Shown here: positions 1 through 7,234 of the stretch, one piece after another
Position numbering within the stretch: position 1 is the first letter of the stretch
Layout: the number at the start of each line of letters is the position of its first letter
Assembly: GCA_021850505.1 (NCBI GenBank)
Contig: JAJZLW010000098.1
Span: 21,301-34,896 of the forward strand
Direction: 5' to 3'
Source: Thermoplasmata archaeon
GTDB lineage: Archaea; Thermoplasmatota; Thermoplasmata; Thermoplasmatales; Thermoplasmataceae
Length of the DNA: 13,596 nt
Program-made: the position numbers and the translations under genes
Notes under the pieces: model-generated
Seen by the model: only the letters and a program-made list of their open reading frames with translations
Database searches by the model: none
Told to the model about the DNA's origin: nothing

Positions 1-1004
1 AGTTTCCATTTGAGTTGAAGAAGAAAGCCTTTGATCAGGGAATTGTTGACTTTTCAAGCCCGTGGAAGAGCCTTGTTGCAATCGAGGAACTATGCAGGGT
101 CGATCCCGGTTTGGGCATATCTGTTACTGTTCCATATTTTGGCGCTGAGACAATTATGCTCTTCGGCAGCGATACACTGAAGGAGAAATACCTTGCAAGG
201 GTGAATGCAGGAAAGGCAATCATGGGTCTCGCTGTAACAGAACCCGGTGGGGGAAGCGATGTTGCTGGAATCAAAACAGAGGCGAAGAAGGTCAATTCTA
301 AGTACATAATAAATGGTTCCAAGATGTTCATCACAAATGGATCAATAGCTGACTTCTTTGTAATGCTGGTTCGCACATCGAAACCAGATGACAAGAGGCA
401 TCACGGCCTTAGCGTCATAGTGGTTGACTCAAACTCAAAGGGGTTTACCTCAAACAAGCTCACGGGAAAGCTTGGCGTCAGGGCAACAGACACTGCCGAG
501 CTAATATTGAATGACGTTGAGGTTCCCGAGGAAAACCTTGTTGGAGAGGAAGGAAAAGGTTTCTACTACATAATGACTTTTTTCAACATAAGCAGGATTT
601 TTGTTGCTGCACAGGGATTGGGCGTGGCTCAGGGCAGCCTGGATCGAACAATGGAAATACTCAGGACAATGCCTGATAGTTACAGAAATCTAGAGAATGT
701 TAGCTTCACGATAGCCGAAATGGCCACCAGGATAGAAGCAGCAAAGCTGCTTACATACAAGGCTGCATCGTACCTTTTCCAGTTCAAGCCTAAACCAGAA
801 ATAACGAGCATGGCAAAGGCATATGCATCAGAAACTGCTGTATTCTGCGCGGAGAAAGCACTGGAGCTTACAGGTCTTAAAGGAATAACGGGTGATCTTG
901 AAAGATACTTCAGGGACGCAAAGATACTTGAGATATGGGAGGGGACAAGTGAAATTGAAAAACTTGTTATTTCGAGGTTCCTCAACAAGGAGGTGGCTCA
1001 GTAA
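1..1004 (+). CDS. Acyl-CoA dehydrogenase family subunit, catalytic-type (5' partial)
   Basis: An FAD-dependent enzyme of the ACAD family, which oxidises acyl-CoA to enoyl-CoA and passes electrons to electron-transfer flavoprotein. The frame is open to the window edge (codons from base 3), so the real start and roughly the first 50 residues are missing; the TTG at 15 is only the first possible start codon in view. Counting from that TTG: the loop TEPGGGSD lies at 75-82, the middle beta-domain motif KLGVRATDT at 152-160, and the C-terminal IWEGTSEI carries the likely catalytic glutamate at E309. Oddities: the usual RxxFG motif, which binds FAD of the partner subunit, is absent (around 217-226 it reads LRTMPDSYRN), and the usual HGGYGY loop is replaced by TGLKGITG (286-293). 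The stop overlaps the next gene's ATG by one base. Family assignment is secure; substrate is unknown. Confidence 0.93.
   Translation, partial: FPFELKKKAFDQGIVDFSSPWKSLVAIEELCRVDPGLGISVTVPYFGAETIMLFGSDTLKEKYLARVNAGKAIMGLAVTEPGGGSDVAGIKTEAKKVNSKYIINGSKMFITNGSIADFFVMLVRTSKPDDKRHHGLSVIVVDSNSKGFTSNKLTGKLGVRATDTAELILNDVEVPEENLVGEEGKGFYYIMTFFNISRIFVAAQGLGVAQGSLDRTMEILRTMPDSYRNLENVSFTIAEMATRIEAAKLLTYKAASYLFQFKPKPEITSMAKAYASETAVFCAEKALELTGLKGITGDLERYFRDAKILEIWEGTSEIEKLVISRFLNKEVAQ
988..995 (+). promoter_or_regulatory. Strong Shine-Dalgarno site for the second ACAD gene
   Basis: AGGAGGTG sits inside the end of the first ACAD gene, eight bases before the ATG at 1004. It is a near-perfect match to the 16S rRNA anti-Shine-Dalgarno sequence. 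Together with the TAATG stop/start overlap it fixes the start of the downstream gene and implies coupled translation of the two subunits. It is the clearest ribosome binding site in the window; many other genes here appear leaderless. Confidence 0.85.
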
Positions 1005-2065
1005 TGCCGGAAGATCAGACAGAAATGCTTGTTTCGGCAGTTGATGAATTCTGCAGGAAATATATCGAAGGGCAGGCCCTGAGGATAGAAAGAACAGGCC
1101 TGGATAAGGATTTGATTGAAAAACTAGGTTCTCAGGGCTTTATCGCCCTCAAGTTTCCGGAAGAGTATGGAGGGTCACTTTTGCCTGACGACGCATATTT
1201 GCAGGTTCTAAAAACATTTGCATCATATTCCCCTTCTGTTTCTCTGTTCATAGCTGTGCAGAACTCAATTATATTCCCGCTGCTGATTAAAACAGCAGAA
1301 ACTGCCGATATACTCAAGGAAATTGCAGCAGGCAAAAAATCGGCCGGCTTTTCGCTTTCCTCATCCACTATGAGCAAAGAATCACTTGGAAGTTTGGATT
1401 TCTCAGGAAAATCTTCTGCAGGAATCAAGAATTACGTTCTTGGGCCTGGGCTCGATATTCTCCTTATTTCCGCAGACTCCCTGCCAGATGCACTTCTTCT
1501 CTTTACATCCGGATTTAAAATAAAGGAGAAATATCCAGTTCTCGGTTTCAGGGGGCTTGGAATCTCGTCAGTAGAATTCTCGGATTCATCTTACATAGTA
1601 ATTTCAAAGGAAAATGGACGTTCAATGTTAGAATCTGCAGTCAAAGGTATGGGAAATGCAGTTTCTGCAATAGCTTTGGGCATTGCAAATGGGGCAATTG
1701 GCAAAGCTATGGAATATTCAAAGGTAAGAAGCACGTTCGGCCATCTGCTAATGGATTACGAACCTGTGGCTTATCCCCTCTCAATAATGAAGAGTGAAAT
1801 CGATGAACTTTCATTATATCTTGCAAGGTGGAATTCGCTTTCCGAAATGGAAAAATTGGCTGTCAAGATACGATCTATTGAGATTTCCATAAAGGCATCA
1901 AGACAATCCATTCAGTCTCACGGGGGATACGGATATCTGCAGGACTTTGGTGTTGAGAAATTCTACAGGGATTCCGCCACAATGCCCGCTTTGTTCATGG
2001 AGGGGCAATCAGACAAGATATCACTGTCAGAACTTTCTTTCAATGGGAAGGCAGGCTTCCTTTAG
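1004..2065 (+). CDS. Acyl-CoA dehydrogenase family subunit, degenerate N-terminal half (probable partner of upstream gene)
   Basis: An ACAD-fold protein of 353 residues, slightly shorter than the usual 380-400. The N-terminal helical domain is recognisable (GFIALKFPEEYGG at 45-57). The middle region lacks the TEPGxGSD loop that contacts flavin and substrate; the aligned stretch reads FSLSSSTMSKESLG (116-129), and the beta-domain is poorly conserved. The C-terminal domain is well conserved: RSTFG at 242-246 (the RxxFG FAD-binding motif), HGGYGY at 306-311 and YRD at 321-323. A glutamate is present in MEGQSD (E333), but spacing from YRD is two residues longer than in canonical family members. 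Start fixed by the Shine-Dalgarno at 988-995 and the TAATG overlap. I infer that it forms a heteromer with the upstream protein and lends its FAD-binding arginine and loop to that subunit's site. A role as an independent dehydrogenase is less likely. Confidence 0.88.
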   Translation: MPEDQTEMLVSAVDEFCRKYIEGQALRIERTGLDKDLIEKLGSQGFIALKFPEEYGGSLLPDDAYLQVLKTFASYSPSVSLFIAVQNSIIFPLLIKTAETADILKEIAAGKKSAGFSLSSSTMSKESLGSLDFSGKSSAGIKNYVLGPGLDILLISADSLPDALLLFTSGFKIKEKYPVLGFRGLGISSVEFSDSSYIVISKENGRSMLESAVKGMGNAVSAIALGIANGAIGKAMEYSKVRSTFGHLLMDYEPVAYPLSIMKSEIDELSLYLARWNSLSEMEKLAVKIRSIEISIKASRQSIQSHGGYGYLQDFGVEKFYRDSATMPALFMEGQSDKISLSELSFNGKAGFL

Positions 2066-2074
2066 GATCCTCAA

Positions 2075-2479
2075 TCAGTATCCGGGCCTGATCAGACCAC
2101 CGATAAGACCGCCGACAGCCGGTATGAGGACAAGGTAGAACATCGTCTTCTCAACTATCGTGAGTGTTGAATCAAGAACAATGACATACAGCTCTGCATC
2201 TGCCTTTTCTATTACAGCGAATTGTGTAAAGTACGGCATTGTATTATAAAGAAAGGTATCGCCATTAAGAACTGCAAGTGTTATAACGACTGCTACAAGG
2301 ACAAATCCCGCTATAATGGTAGAAAGAACTCCCCTCGCAACACCCCTGCTGACAATACCAGCAATCAATCCAGCAAAGATGATAGCGTAAACTGAAATCA
2401 GGGCAAAAAACGGTATCAGAATGAGCGCAACAACAACTCCTCCGATGAAGCTTCCAAATCTTTTAGGGGTTTTAATCAT
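2075..2479 (-). CDS. Small integral membrane protein, unrecognised
   Basis: A 134-residue protein I do not recognise. Four hydrophobic segments are visible at about 11-29, 31-46, 51-72 and 112-130. A polar stretch of roughly 40 residues (72-111, including EKADAELYV) lies between the third and fourth and probably forms an external or internal loop. The first three segments and the last are rich in glycine and alanine (IAGIVSRGVARG, GGLIGG), as in small archaeal membrane proteins of unknown function such as DUF5518-type families, but I cannot assign it to one. The N-terminus MIKTPKRF is basic. The ATG at 2479 has a TATA-like element centred 26 bases upstream, which supports this start and a leaderless mRNA. 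Its 3' end lies nine bases from the convergent ACAD gene. Confidence 0.72.
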   Translation of the reverse strand: MIKTPKRFGSFIGGVVVALILIPFFALISVYAIIFAGLIAGIVSRGVARGVLSTIIAGFVLVAVVITLAVLNGDTFLYNTMPYFTQFAVIEKADAELYVIVLDSTLTIVEKTMFYLVLIPAVGGLIGGLIRPGY

Positions 2480-2500
2480 TTAAAAGTTGTATCGGACATG

Positions 2501-2510
2501 TTTATATAAC
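2501..2510 (-). promoter_or_regulatory. TATA box for the 2479 membrane protein gene
   Basis: On the minus strand the sequence reads GTTATATAAA, centred about 26 bases before the ATG at 2479. That is the expected spacing of an archaeal TATA box from the transcription start of a leaderless mRNA. A second AT-rich stretch (CTATAAAAAC) follows just upstream. Confidence 0.6.
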
Positions 2511-2569
2511 CGTTTTTATAGTTGAATTGAGGTTTTATAATCTTTATCCCATCCATATATTGATTGATT

Positions 2570-2574
2570 AAAAA
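2570..2574 (-). terminator. Possible oligo-U terminator after the surface protein gene
   Basis: The minus strand has TTTTT ten bases beyond the stop codon of the surface protein gene. Archaeal RNA polymerase can terminate at short U tracts without a hairpin. The tract is short, so this is tentative. Confidence 0.3.
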
Positions 2575-2583
2575 GGCATTGAA

Positions 2584-4743
2584 CTATTGACTGCGATTCT
2601 TAGTATATTTTTTCCTCATGATCAGGACAGTTATAACTGCAACAAGAGCAATTATTCCAATAATTGTAATTAATAAGAAAAGTACGGTAGAAAAGAAGCT
2701 GGGATATAGTTCATTCATAATAAGAGTCACGGATGAACTGGAGTTCACATTTATATTCCTCGATATTGTCTGCGATATGGGTGTCAGTTCATATTCTCCG
2801 TTATAGTATACGGATATATTGTAAATGCCTGCCGCCAGAGTTAAAGTAGCTGTGCCGTTTGAATTTGTCTCAGCAAAGAACTGGAACCCGTTTGAACTGG
2901 ACGTGGTCTTAATGACCGCGTTGGCTAAAGGATTACCATTATTACTAACAACCTTAACTTCTATTGTGAATATGTTGGCTATTATTCTGATGGAACCGTT
3001 ATTATTCACTAGATTTACAGAGGCGTTATTGTAAACAAGGATCCCTTTCCAGTATGCCTGAACAGAATAGGTTCCATAAGGTATCAGAATGGATGTGGAC
3101 CCTTCACTGTTTGTGGTGTTGAAACCCAAAATTAAACCAGATGTATAGTTTTCCACTGTTACTTCAGAATCAGGAACTACGTTTCCGGATGCAGTTGTAA
3201 CAATGAAAACTTGGGAATATGCGTTCACTACAATGCTAGATTTAGTGTTATTGTCAACATTGATGGCATTTGAATATACAAGACTGCTATGCCAGAAGAC
3301 TGTAAAGAAATAACTTCCGTATGGGACCTGATTTAAATATAGGGTGCCGTTAGAACCCGTTGCAATCAATGGAAGATTGATATTTAATGGGTTCTTAATT
3401 TCAACTATTGTGTTTGAAAGCGTTTGCCCTTCAATGGATGTAAAGATAAATGATGGAGAGTAAACTTCTGTCACAATTGTAAAATTGCGTGAGGAATTAC
3501 TTATAGTCTGTTTGTGGTTGTAAACGTTAATCCCTTCCCATGTTACTAATAAGGTGTAATTACCAGGCGATAGAGCTGCTGTAGTAAGACCCTGCGAATT
3601 TGTAACATTGGTTGATATTACGACGTTATTATAATCAATCGAGATTCCGGCCCCCATGAGCGGTCTCTGTTCAGAGTCAAGAACAGTAAAATTAGCTTTA
3701 ATTGGCGGCTCTCCAATATATATTTGGATAGAGAGAATCGCATCTCTGCCGTAAAGTGCACCGTTTATATTGTAATAATTGTGGGCAGTATTGTCAGTAG
3801 CATTTATTGTTATTATATAATTCCCTGGAGCAAAACCGCTATAATTAAAGGAGAATGAATACGTTCTGGAAAAGGAAAATGCAGAATATGCTGTAACGGG
3901 CTGCATTTGTCCAGACAGGATGACATTTGACGAATACGTTATATTATAGTTTACAGGCCAGCTCGCAAAATCATATTCACCAAGTGGATCCGTAGCATTT
4001 ACCGATACAGTAACGGACTTATTCTGAGTTTCAGTGCTCAAGGAGCCATTATATTCTCCTGTTGAGGATATTACCCTCTCGTCTTGCAGGTTTAAGTATG
4101 TTGATACCGGTATTATTGCTCTTGAATAGTAGAACGTTCCCTTGACATTTCCCCAATATGCACTGTAAATTTCGCTGGTGCTGCCTATTAATTCTATATA
4201 AATCCTCAGGCTGTAATTTGTTGGTATGGTTTCATCAATGGTGGGTCCGGTGATAAGCACGGGCGTTGGAGTAGACCCTGGTGAAGTGATTGAAGTCGTT
4301 ATTGACGGGCCGCTCCCCAGATCTGTTGTTGACCCATTTGGTGAGACCTCAACAAAGCTGGCATTAATCTTGCCTGCAGTTGGAGAAGATCCATTCTGCG
4401 CAAAATAAAACCATACGTATGAGGTACCATTCAACTTAAGGCCCCCCGAAAGCTGTGGGTATAAAATAAACGAGAGCGACAGATAATGAGTTGAACTAAC
4501 ATTTTCCCCAGTGAGGTAATACTGGCTTGCGGTATCATTTATGGTATTAGAAATATGGAGGCTCTGTTCACTCCCCACAGTGACCGGTTTGCTTAAATTA
4601 TGGAAATAAACTGTTATATTCGTGACTCCACCAGGTGAGCCGGAATAGGGTTCGGCATTCACCTCGGAAGGCATAACTATAAACAAAGAAGATGCGAGTA
4701 CCACAATTACCAGCGTAATTGCCAGAGTCTTACCTTTTATCAT
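2584..4743 (-). CDS. Large membrane-anchored surface glycoprotein with four Ig-like repeats
   Basis: A probable cell-surface protein of 719 residues from the ATG at 4743; the open frame extends upstream to a GTG at 4857 (757 residues, used for the numbering here). The 4743 start is preferred because it gives a clean signal peptide: MIKGK, then a hydrophobic core (44-62), then EVNA/EP near 69. Residues 70-385 form a beta-rich ectodomain. Four tandem repeats of about 80 residues follow (about 385-465, 466-545, 546-628, 629-715), each with a TNSxG-like turn and a GxYxxxVxW-like strand, as in carboxypeptidase-regulatory or CnaB-type Ig folds. A single membrane helix (720-747) and a basic tail, RKKYTKNRSQ, close the protein. 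I count about 29 N-x-S/T sequons outside the membrane, so heavy N-glycosylation is likely. Ligand and function are unknown; an S-layer-like, glycocalyx or adhesion role is inference. Confidence 0.8.
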   Translation of the reverse strand: MIKGKTLAITLVIVVLASSLFIVMPSEVNAEPYSGSPGGVTNITVYFHNLSKPVTVGSEQSLHISNTINDTASQYYLTGENVSSTHYLSLSFILYPQLSGGLKLNGTSYVWFYFAQNGSSPTAGKINASFVEVSPNGSTTDLGSGPSITTSITSPGSTPTPVLITGPTIDETIPTNYSLRIYIELIGSTSEIYSAYWGNVKGTFYYSRAIIPVSTYLNLQDERVISSTGEYNGSLSTETQNKSVTVSVNATDPLGEYDFASWPVNYNITYSSNVILSGQMQPVTAYSAFSFSRTYSFSFNYSGFAPGNYIITINATDNTAHNYYNINGALYGRDAILSIQIYIGEPPIKANFTVLDSEQRPLMGAGISIDYNNVVISTNVTNSQGLTTAALSPGNYTLLVTWEGINVYNHKQTISNSSRNFTIVTEVYSPSFIFTSIEGQTLSNTIVEIKNPLNINLPLIATGSNGTLYLNQVPYGSYFFTVFWHSSLVYSNAINVDNNTKSSIVVNAYSQVFIVTTASGNVVPDSEVTVENYTSGLILGFNTTNSEGSTSILIPYGTYSVQAYWKGILVYNNASVNLVNNNGSIRIIANIFTIEVKVVSNNGNPLANAVIKTTSSSNGFQFFAETNSNGTATLTLAAGIYNISVYYNGEYELTPISQTISRNINVNSSSSVTLIMNELYPSFFSTVLFLLITIIGIIALVAVITVLIMRKKYTKNRSQ

Positions 4744-4874
4744 TGAAGGAAAACCTCTTGCTGAGGAATATGCTTTGTGGTGCATCTTTGTACCAATATT
4801 TCCGGCAAGAATACTATTAACCATTACATCTAAATTTATTGTAAACCGTGGAATCACTATTCCAGTAATGGATC

Positions 4875-4890
4875 TAATATATAGTATATT
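4875..4890. promoter_or_regulatory. Divergent TATA-rich promoter region between surface protein and coaA
   Basis: The stretch TAATATATAGTATATT contains TATA-like elements readable on both strands. On the plus strand AATATATA (4876-4883) is centred about 25 bases before the coaA ATG at 4905, as expected for a leaderless mRNA. On the minus strand it lies about 25 bases before the GTG at 4857, so it could also drive the surface protein gene, either from that GTG or with a leader of about 110 bases to the preferred ATG at 4743. A specific start for the minus-strand transcript cannot be chosen from sequence alone. Confidence 0.5.
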
Positions 4891-4904
4891 GATATGATCG
4901 GTCT

Positions 4905-5867
4905 ATGGTTTCGGTTGTTACCTCCAAGGGTGGCAAGGAGACGCCTTATCTCACATTTGACAGGAGCAGCTGGAAAGAGCTGAGGAATTCCACTCCTTTG
5001 ACCCTTAATACAGAAGATCTCGAAGAAATTAAGGGAATTAATGAAAATATATCGCTTGATGAGGTTTCTGACATTTATCTTCCAATGTCCAGACTCCTTC
5101 ACCTCTATTACAAGGCCTCGAGGGCACTTTATCGTGCCAGAAGACAATTTCTTGGCATTGAACATGAAAAGATAACATTCATAATAGGAATTGCTGGAAG
5201 CGTAGCTGTTGGAAAAAGCACAACAGCAAGGTTGCTCAGAACTCTTATCTCATCCTGGCCAGGCTCACCAAAGGTTGATCTCATTCCAACTGATGGGTTC
5301 ATATACCCAAACAGCGTGTTAATTGAAAGAAAAATACTAAATAGAAAGGGTTTTCCTGAAAGCTATAACATACGAAATCTGATATCATTTCTTTACGATC
5401 TGAAGTCAGGAATTGGCAATCTGAAGGTACCGGTTTACTCCCACCTGACATACGATATCGTACCTGATAAATTCATCACTGTGGACAGGCCTGACATTCT
5501 TTTACTGGAGGGCCTGAATGTCCTGCAAACACCACAATCGAAAGAAGCAAGGGAACCACAGTTTTTCGTGTCTGATTTTTTTGATTTTTCTATATACATA
5601 GATGCGGATCCATCATTTATAAAAAAATGGTTCATTGAGAGATTCAAGGTTCTCATGAGAACCGCATTCTCCAAGAAGGAGTCATATTTTAATTCCTACT
5701 CCCGGCTGTCCATTGATGAGGCAGAAAGTGTCGCTGGAAAGATCTGGGATGAAATAAATGCCGTTAATCTATTGGAAAACATTGCGCCTACCAAGTACCA
5801 TGCACATCTGATACTTGAGAAGAACATCGATCATACCATCGATCACGTCCTGATGAGAAGAATTTAA
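4905..5867 (+). CDS. coaA: Pantothenate kinase, bacterial type I (CoaA)
   Basis: Phosphorylates pantothenate with ATP, the first step from pantothenate to coenzyme A in the cytoplasm. The 320 residues align almost end to end with E. coli CoaA (316): TPYLTFDR (13-20), KGINENISLDEVSDIYLPMSRL (43-64), the P-loop GSVAVGKS (98-105, K104 = E. coli K101), TDGF with catalytic D130 (= D127), GFPESY (149-154), YSHLTYD with H180 (= H177), LLLEGLNVLQ (199-208) and R246 (= R243). R109 (= R106) is kept. Position 250 is leucine where E. coli has F247, and F243 replaces Y240; both residues lie at the pantothenate/CoA-binding region. Most archaea use pantoate kinase, which is missing in Thermoplasmatales; a distant CoaA homologue from Picrophilus torridus is reported to be active and insensitive to CoA. 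This copy looks unusually close to the bacterial form, suggesting transfer from bacteria. TATA element 25 bases upstream. Confidence 0.95.
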   Translation: MVSVVTSKGGKETPYLTFDRSSWKELRNSTPLTLNTEDLEEIKGINENISLDEVSDIYLPMSRLLHLYYKASRALYRARRQFLGIEHEKITFIIGIAGSVAVGKSTTARLLRTLISSWPGSPKVDLIPTDGFIYPNSVLIERKILNRKGFPESYNIRNLISFLYDLKSGIGNLKVPVYSHLTYDIVPDKFITVDRPDILLLEGLNVLQTPQSKEAREPQFFVSDFFDFSIYIDADPSFIKKWFIERFKVLMRTAFSKKESYFNSYSRLSIDEAESVAGKIWDEINAVNLLENIAPTKYHAHLILEKNIDHTIDHVLMRRI

Positions 5868-5889
5868 GATTGACAGAAAACATGGGGAA

Positions 5890-5894
5890 TTTTT
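5890..5894 (+). terminator. Possible oligo-T terminator after coaA
   Basis: A TTTTT run begins 23 bases after the coaA stop codon and is followed by a nine-base A run. No convincing hairpin precedes it. A short U tract like this can suffice for archaeal termination, but the assignment is weak. Confidence 0.3.
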
Positions 5895-5944
5895 AAAAAA
5901 AAATAGAAAAGAATAAAGAACATAGGCATTATCCACTCGCAAGA

Positions 5945-7231
5945 ATGGAGACCGAATTAAACAACAACTACATGCTCCCGGTGATAGGTTCTTTCCTAGG
6001 CTGGCTTATGGATGGGTACGTTACAATTTCCTATTTGATCCAGGAATCAACAATTCAACCCTTATTTTTTCCCGGTGACCTTTACATCATCTATTTCTTT
6101 CTATTCGTTGTTAATGGGATAGCCAGAGCTGTCGGCGCTGCCTTTTTAGGCAATTTCATAGGTGACAGACTGGGAAGAAAAAGAATGATGGTTGTTACGA
6201 TCCTGATATTCTCACTATCAAGCTTCTCACTGGGTTTTCTTCCAACCTATGCACAGATAGGCCCTGCTGCTCCTATCATAATGGGAGTTCTTCTCTTCAT
6301 GATGGGCCTTTTTGCAGGAGCTGAGTATGGAGGAGGAACTGCCCTCTCCATGGAAAGTGTTCCGATGGAGAAGAGAAACCTCATGGGTGCTTTTGTCCAG
6401 AGCGGCTTCGGCGTAGGTTATGCAATTCTTGGGTTTGTATATTTTATTATATCCAGTGTGACTGGACCAGCTTATGTCACAATCGGTTGGAGGATCCTTT
6501 TTATCACAACTATCATCCCGGGACTTTCAGCCTTTGGAATCAGGTTCTTCATGCCGGAATCAAAGGTATTTGAAAACGCCAAGAAAAAGAAGGAGATTTA
6601 CAAATTTCCTCTCCTGAAACTTGTAAGAGATTCCTGGAAAGTTATCCTAGTTCTCTTAGCAATTACTGGTGGATTGTTGTTCATAGACACAGCAACATTC
6701 AGCCTATACCCAACAATTTTTCAGGAGGTTGACGGATTTACAAGACCAACAACCGGTTTCTGGGTGGCAATTATAAATCTGATCTCTATCGCTGGCGTTA
6801 TTCTTGGGGGGACATTCGCGAGATTTTCCAATAAGAGACTTATTCACATGCTACGTTATTCTGTGATATTCCTGATTGCAACCATCATAATTGACATGTT
6901 CGCATTTTCGCATTCCTTATTAGATGTGGTGGTTGCTTTTTCGATCCAGGCATTCTTCGAGGCAATGATATTCTCGTCGTTGCCTGCATTCATGTCTGAA
7001 TCTTTCAGTAAGCTATACAGGACTACAGGGGTCGGTTTCGTCTATAACCTAGGTTCAACATTAGGTTCTCTTGCAATCCTTGTTATACCGACTTTTTCGC
7101 TCATTTACGGTTGGAAGTTATTCTGGTTATTTTCAGTGGTTGGTGCCACTCTGATAATGTTACTTGGAATGTCTATTTCAGCCAGAATGGTTGCTGAGTC
7201 TGATAAAAGAGTTGATGCCATTACACAGTGA
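5945..7231 (+). CDS. MFS transporter, metabolite:H+ symporter (ProP/ShiA-like) family
   Basis: A 428-residue membrane transporter of the major facilitator superfamily, expected to move a small organic solute with protons across the cytoplasmic membrane. About twelve hydrophobic segments are visible, split by a basic central loop (about 206-222, KVFENAKKKKEIYK). The MFS signature between TM2 and TM3 is clear: R61 with GNFIGDRLGRKR (69-80). Features of the metabolite:H+ symporter subgroup include GAEYGGGTALSMESVP (125-140), GWRILF (181-186), MPESKVFE (203-210) and RTTGVGFVYNLG (359-370). The matching loop of the second half (GGTFARFSNKR, 288-298) is degenerate. ATG 5945 gives a short hydrophilic N-terminus before TM1; no clear Shine-Dalgarno precedes it. 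The substrate cannot be told; organic acids, sugars or osmolytes are typical of the family. Its 3' end is three bases from the convergent amidohydrolase gene. Confidence 0.88.
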   Translation: METELNNNYMLPVIGSFLGWLMDGYVTISYLIQESTIQPLFFPGDLYIIYFFLFVVNGIARAVGAAFLGNFIGDRLGRKRMMVVTILIFSLSSFSLGFLPTYAQIGPAAPIIMGVLLFMMGLFAGAEYGGGTALSMESVPMEKRNLMGAFVQSGFGVGYAILGFVYFIISSVTGPAYVTIGWRILFITTIIPGLSAFGIRFFMPESKVFENAKKKKEIYKFPLLKLVRDSWKVILVLLAITGGLLFIDTATFSLYPTIFQEVDGFTRPTTGFWVAIINLISIAGVILGGTFARFSNKRLIHMLRYSVIFLIATIIIDMFAFSHSLLDVVVAFSIQAFFEAMIFSSLPAFMSESFSKLYRTTGVGFVYNLGSTLGSLAILVIPTFSLIYGWKLFWLFSVVGATLIMLLGMSISARMVAESDKRVDAITQ

Positions 7232-7234
7232 GCA

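Noticed and set aside
4857..5165. A 102-codon minus-strand open frame across the start of coaA.
   Set aside because: It lies antisense to the strongly conserved N-terminal half of CoaA, has no recognisable motif, and covers the promoter region; it is a shadow of the real gene.
5895..5903. Nine-base A run before the transporter gene, considered as a slippage or recombination site.
   Set aside because: A single homopolymer in AT-rich intergenic DNA; nothing around it suggests an element boundary or programmed slippage.
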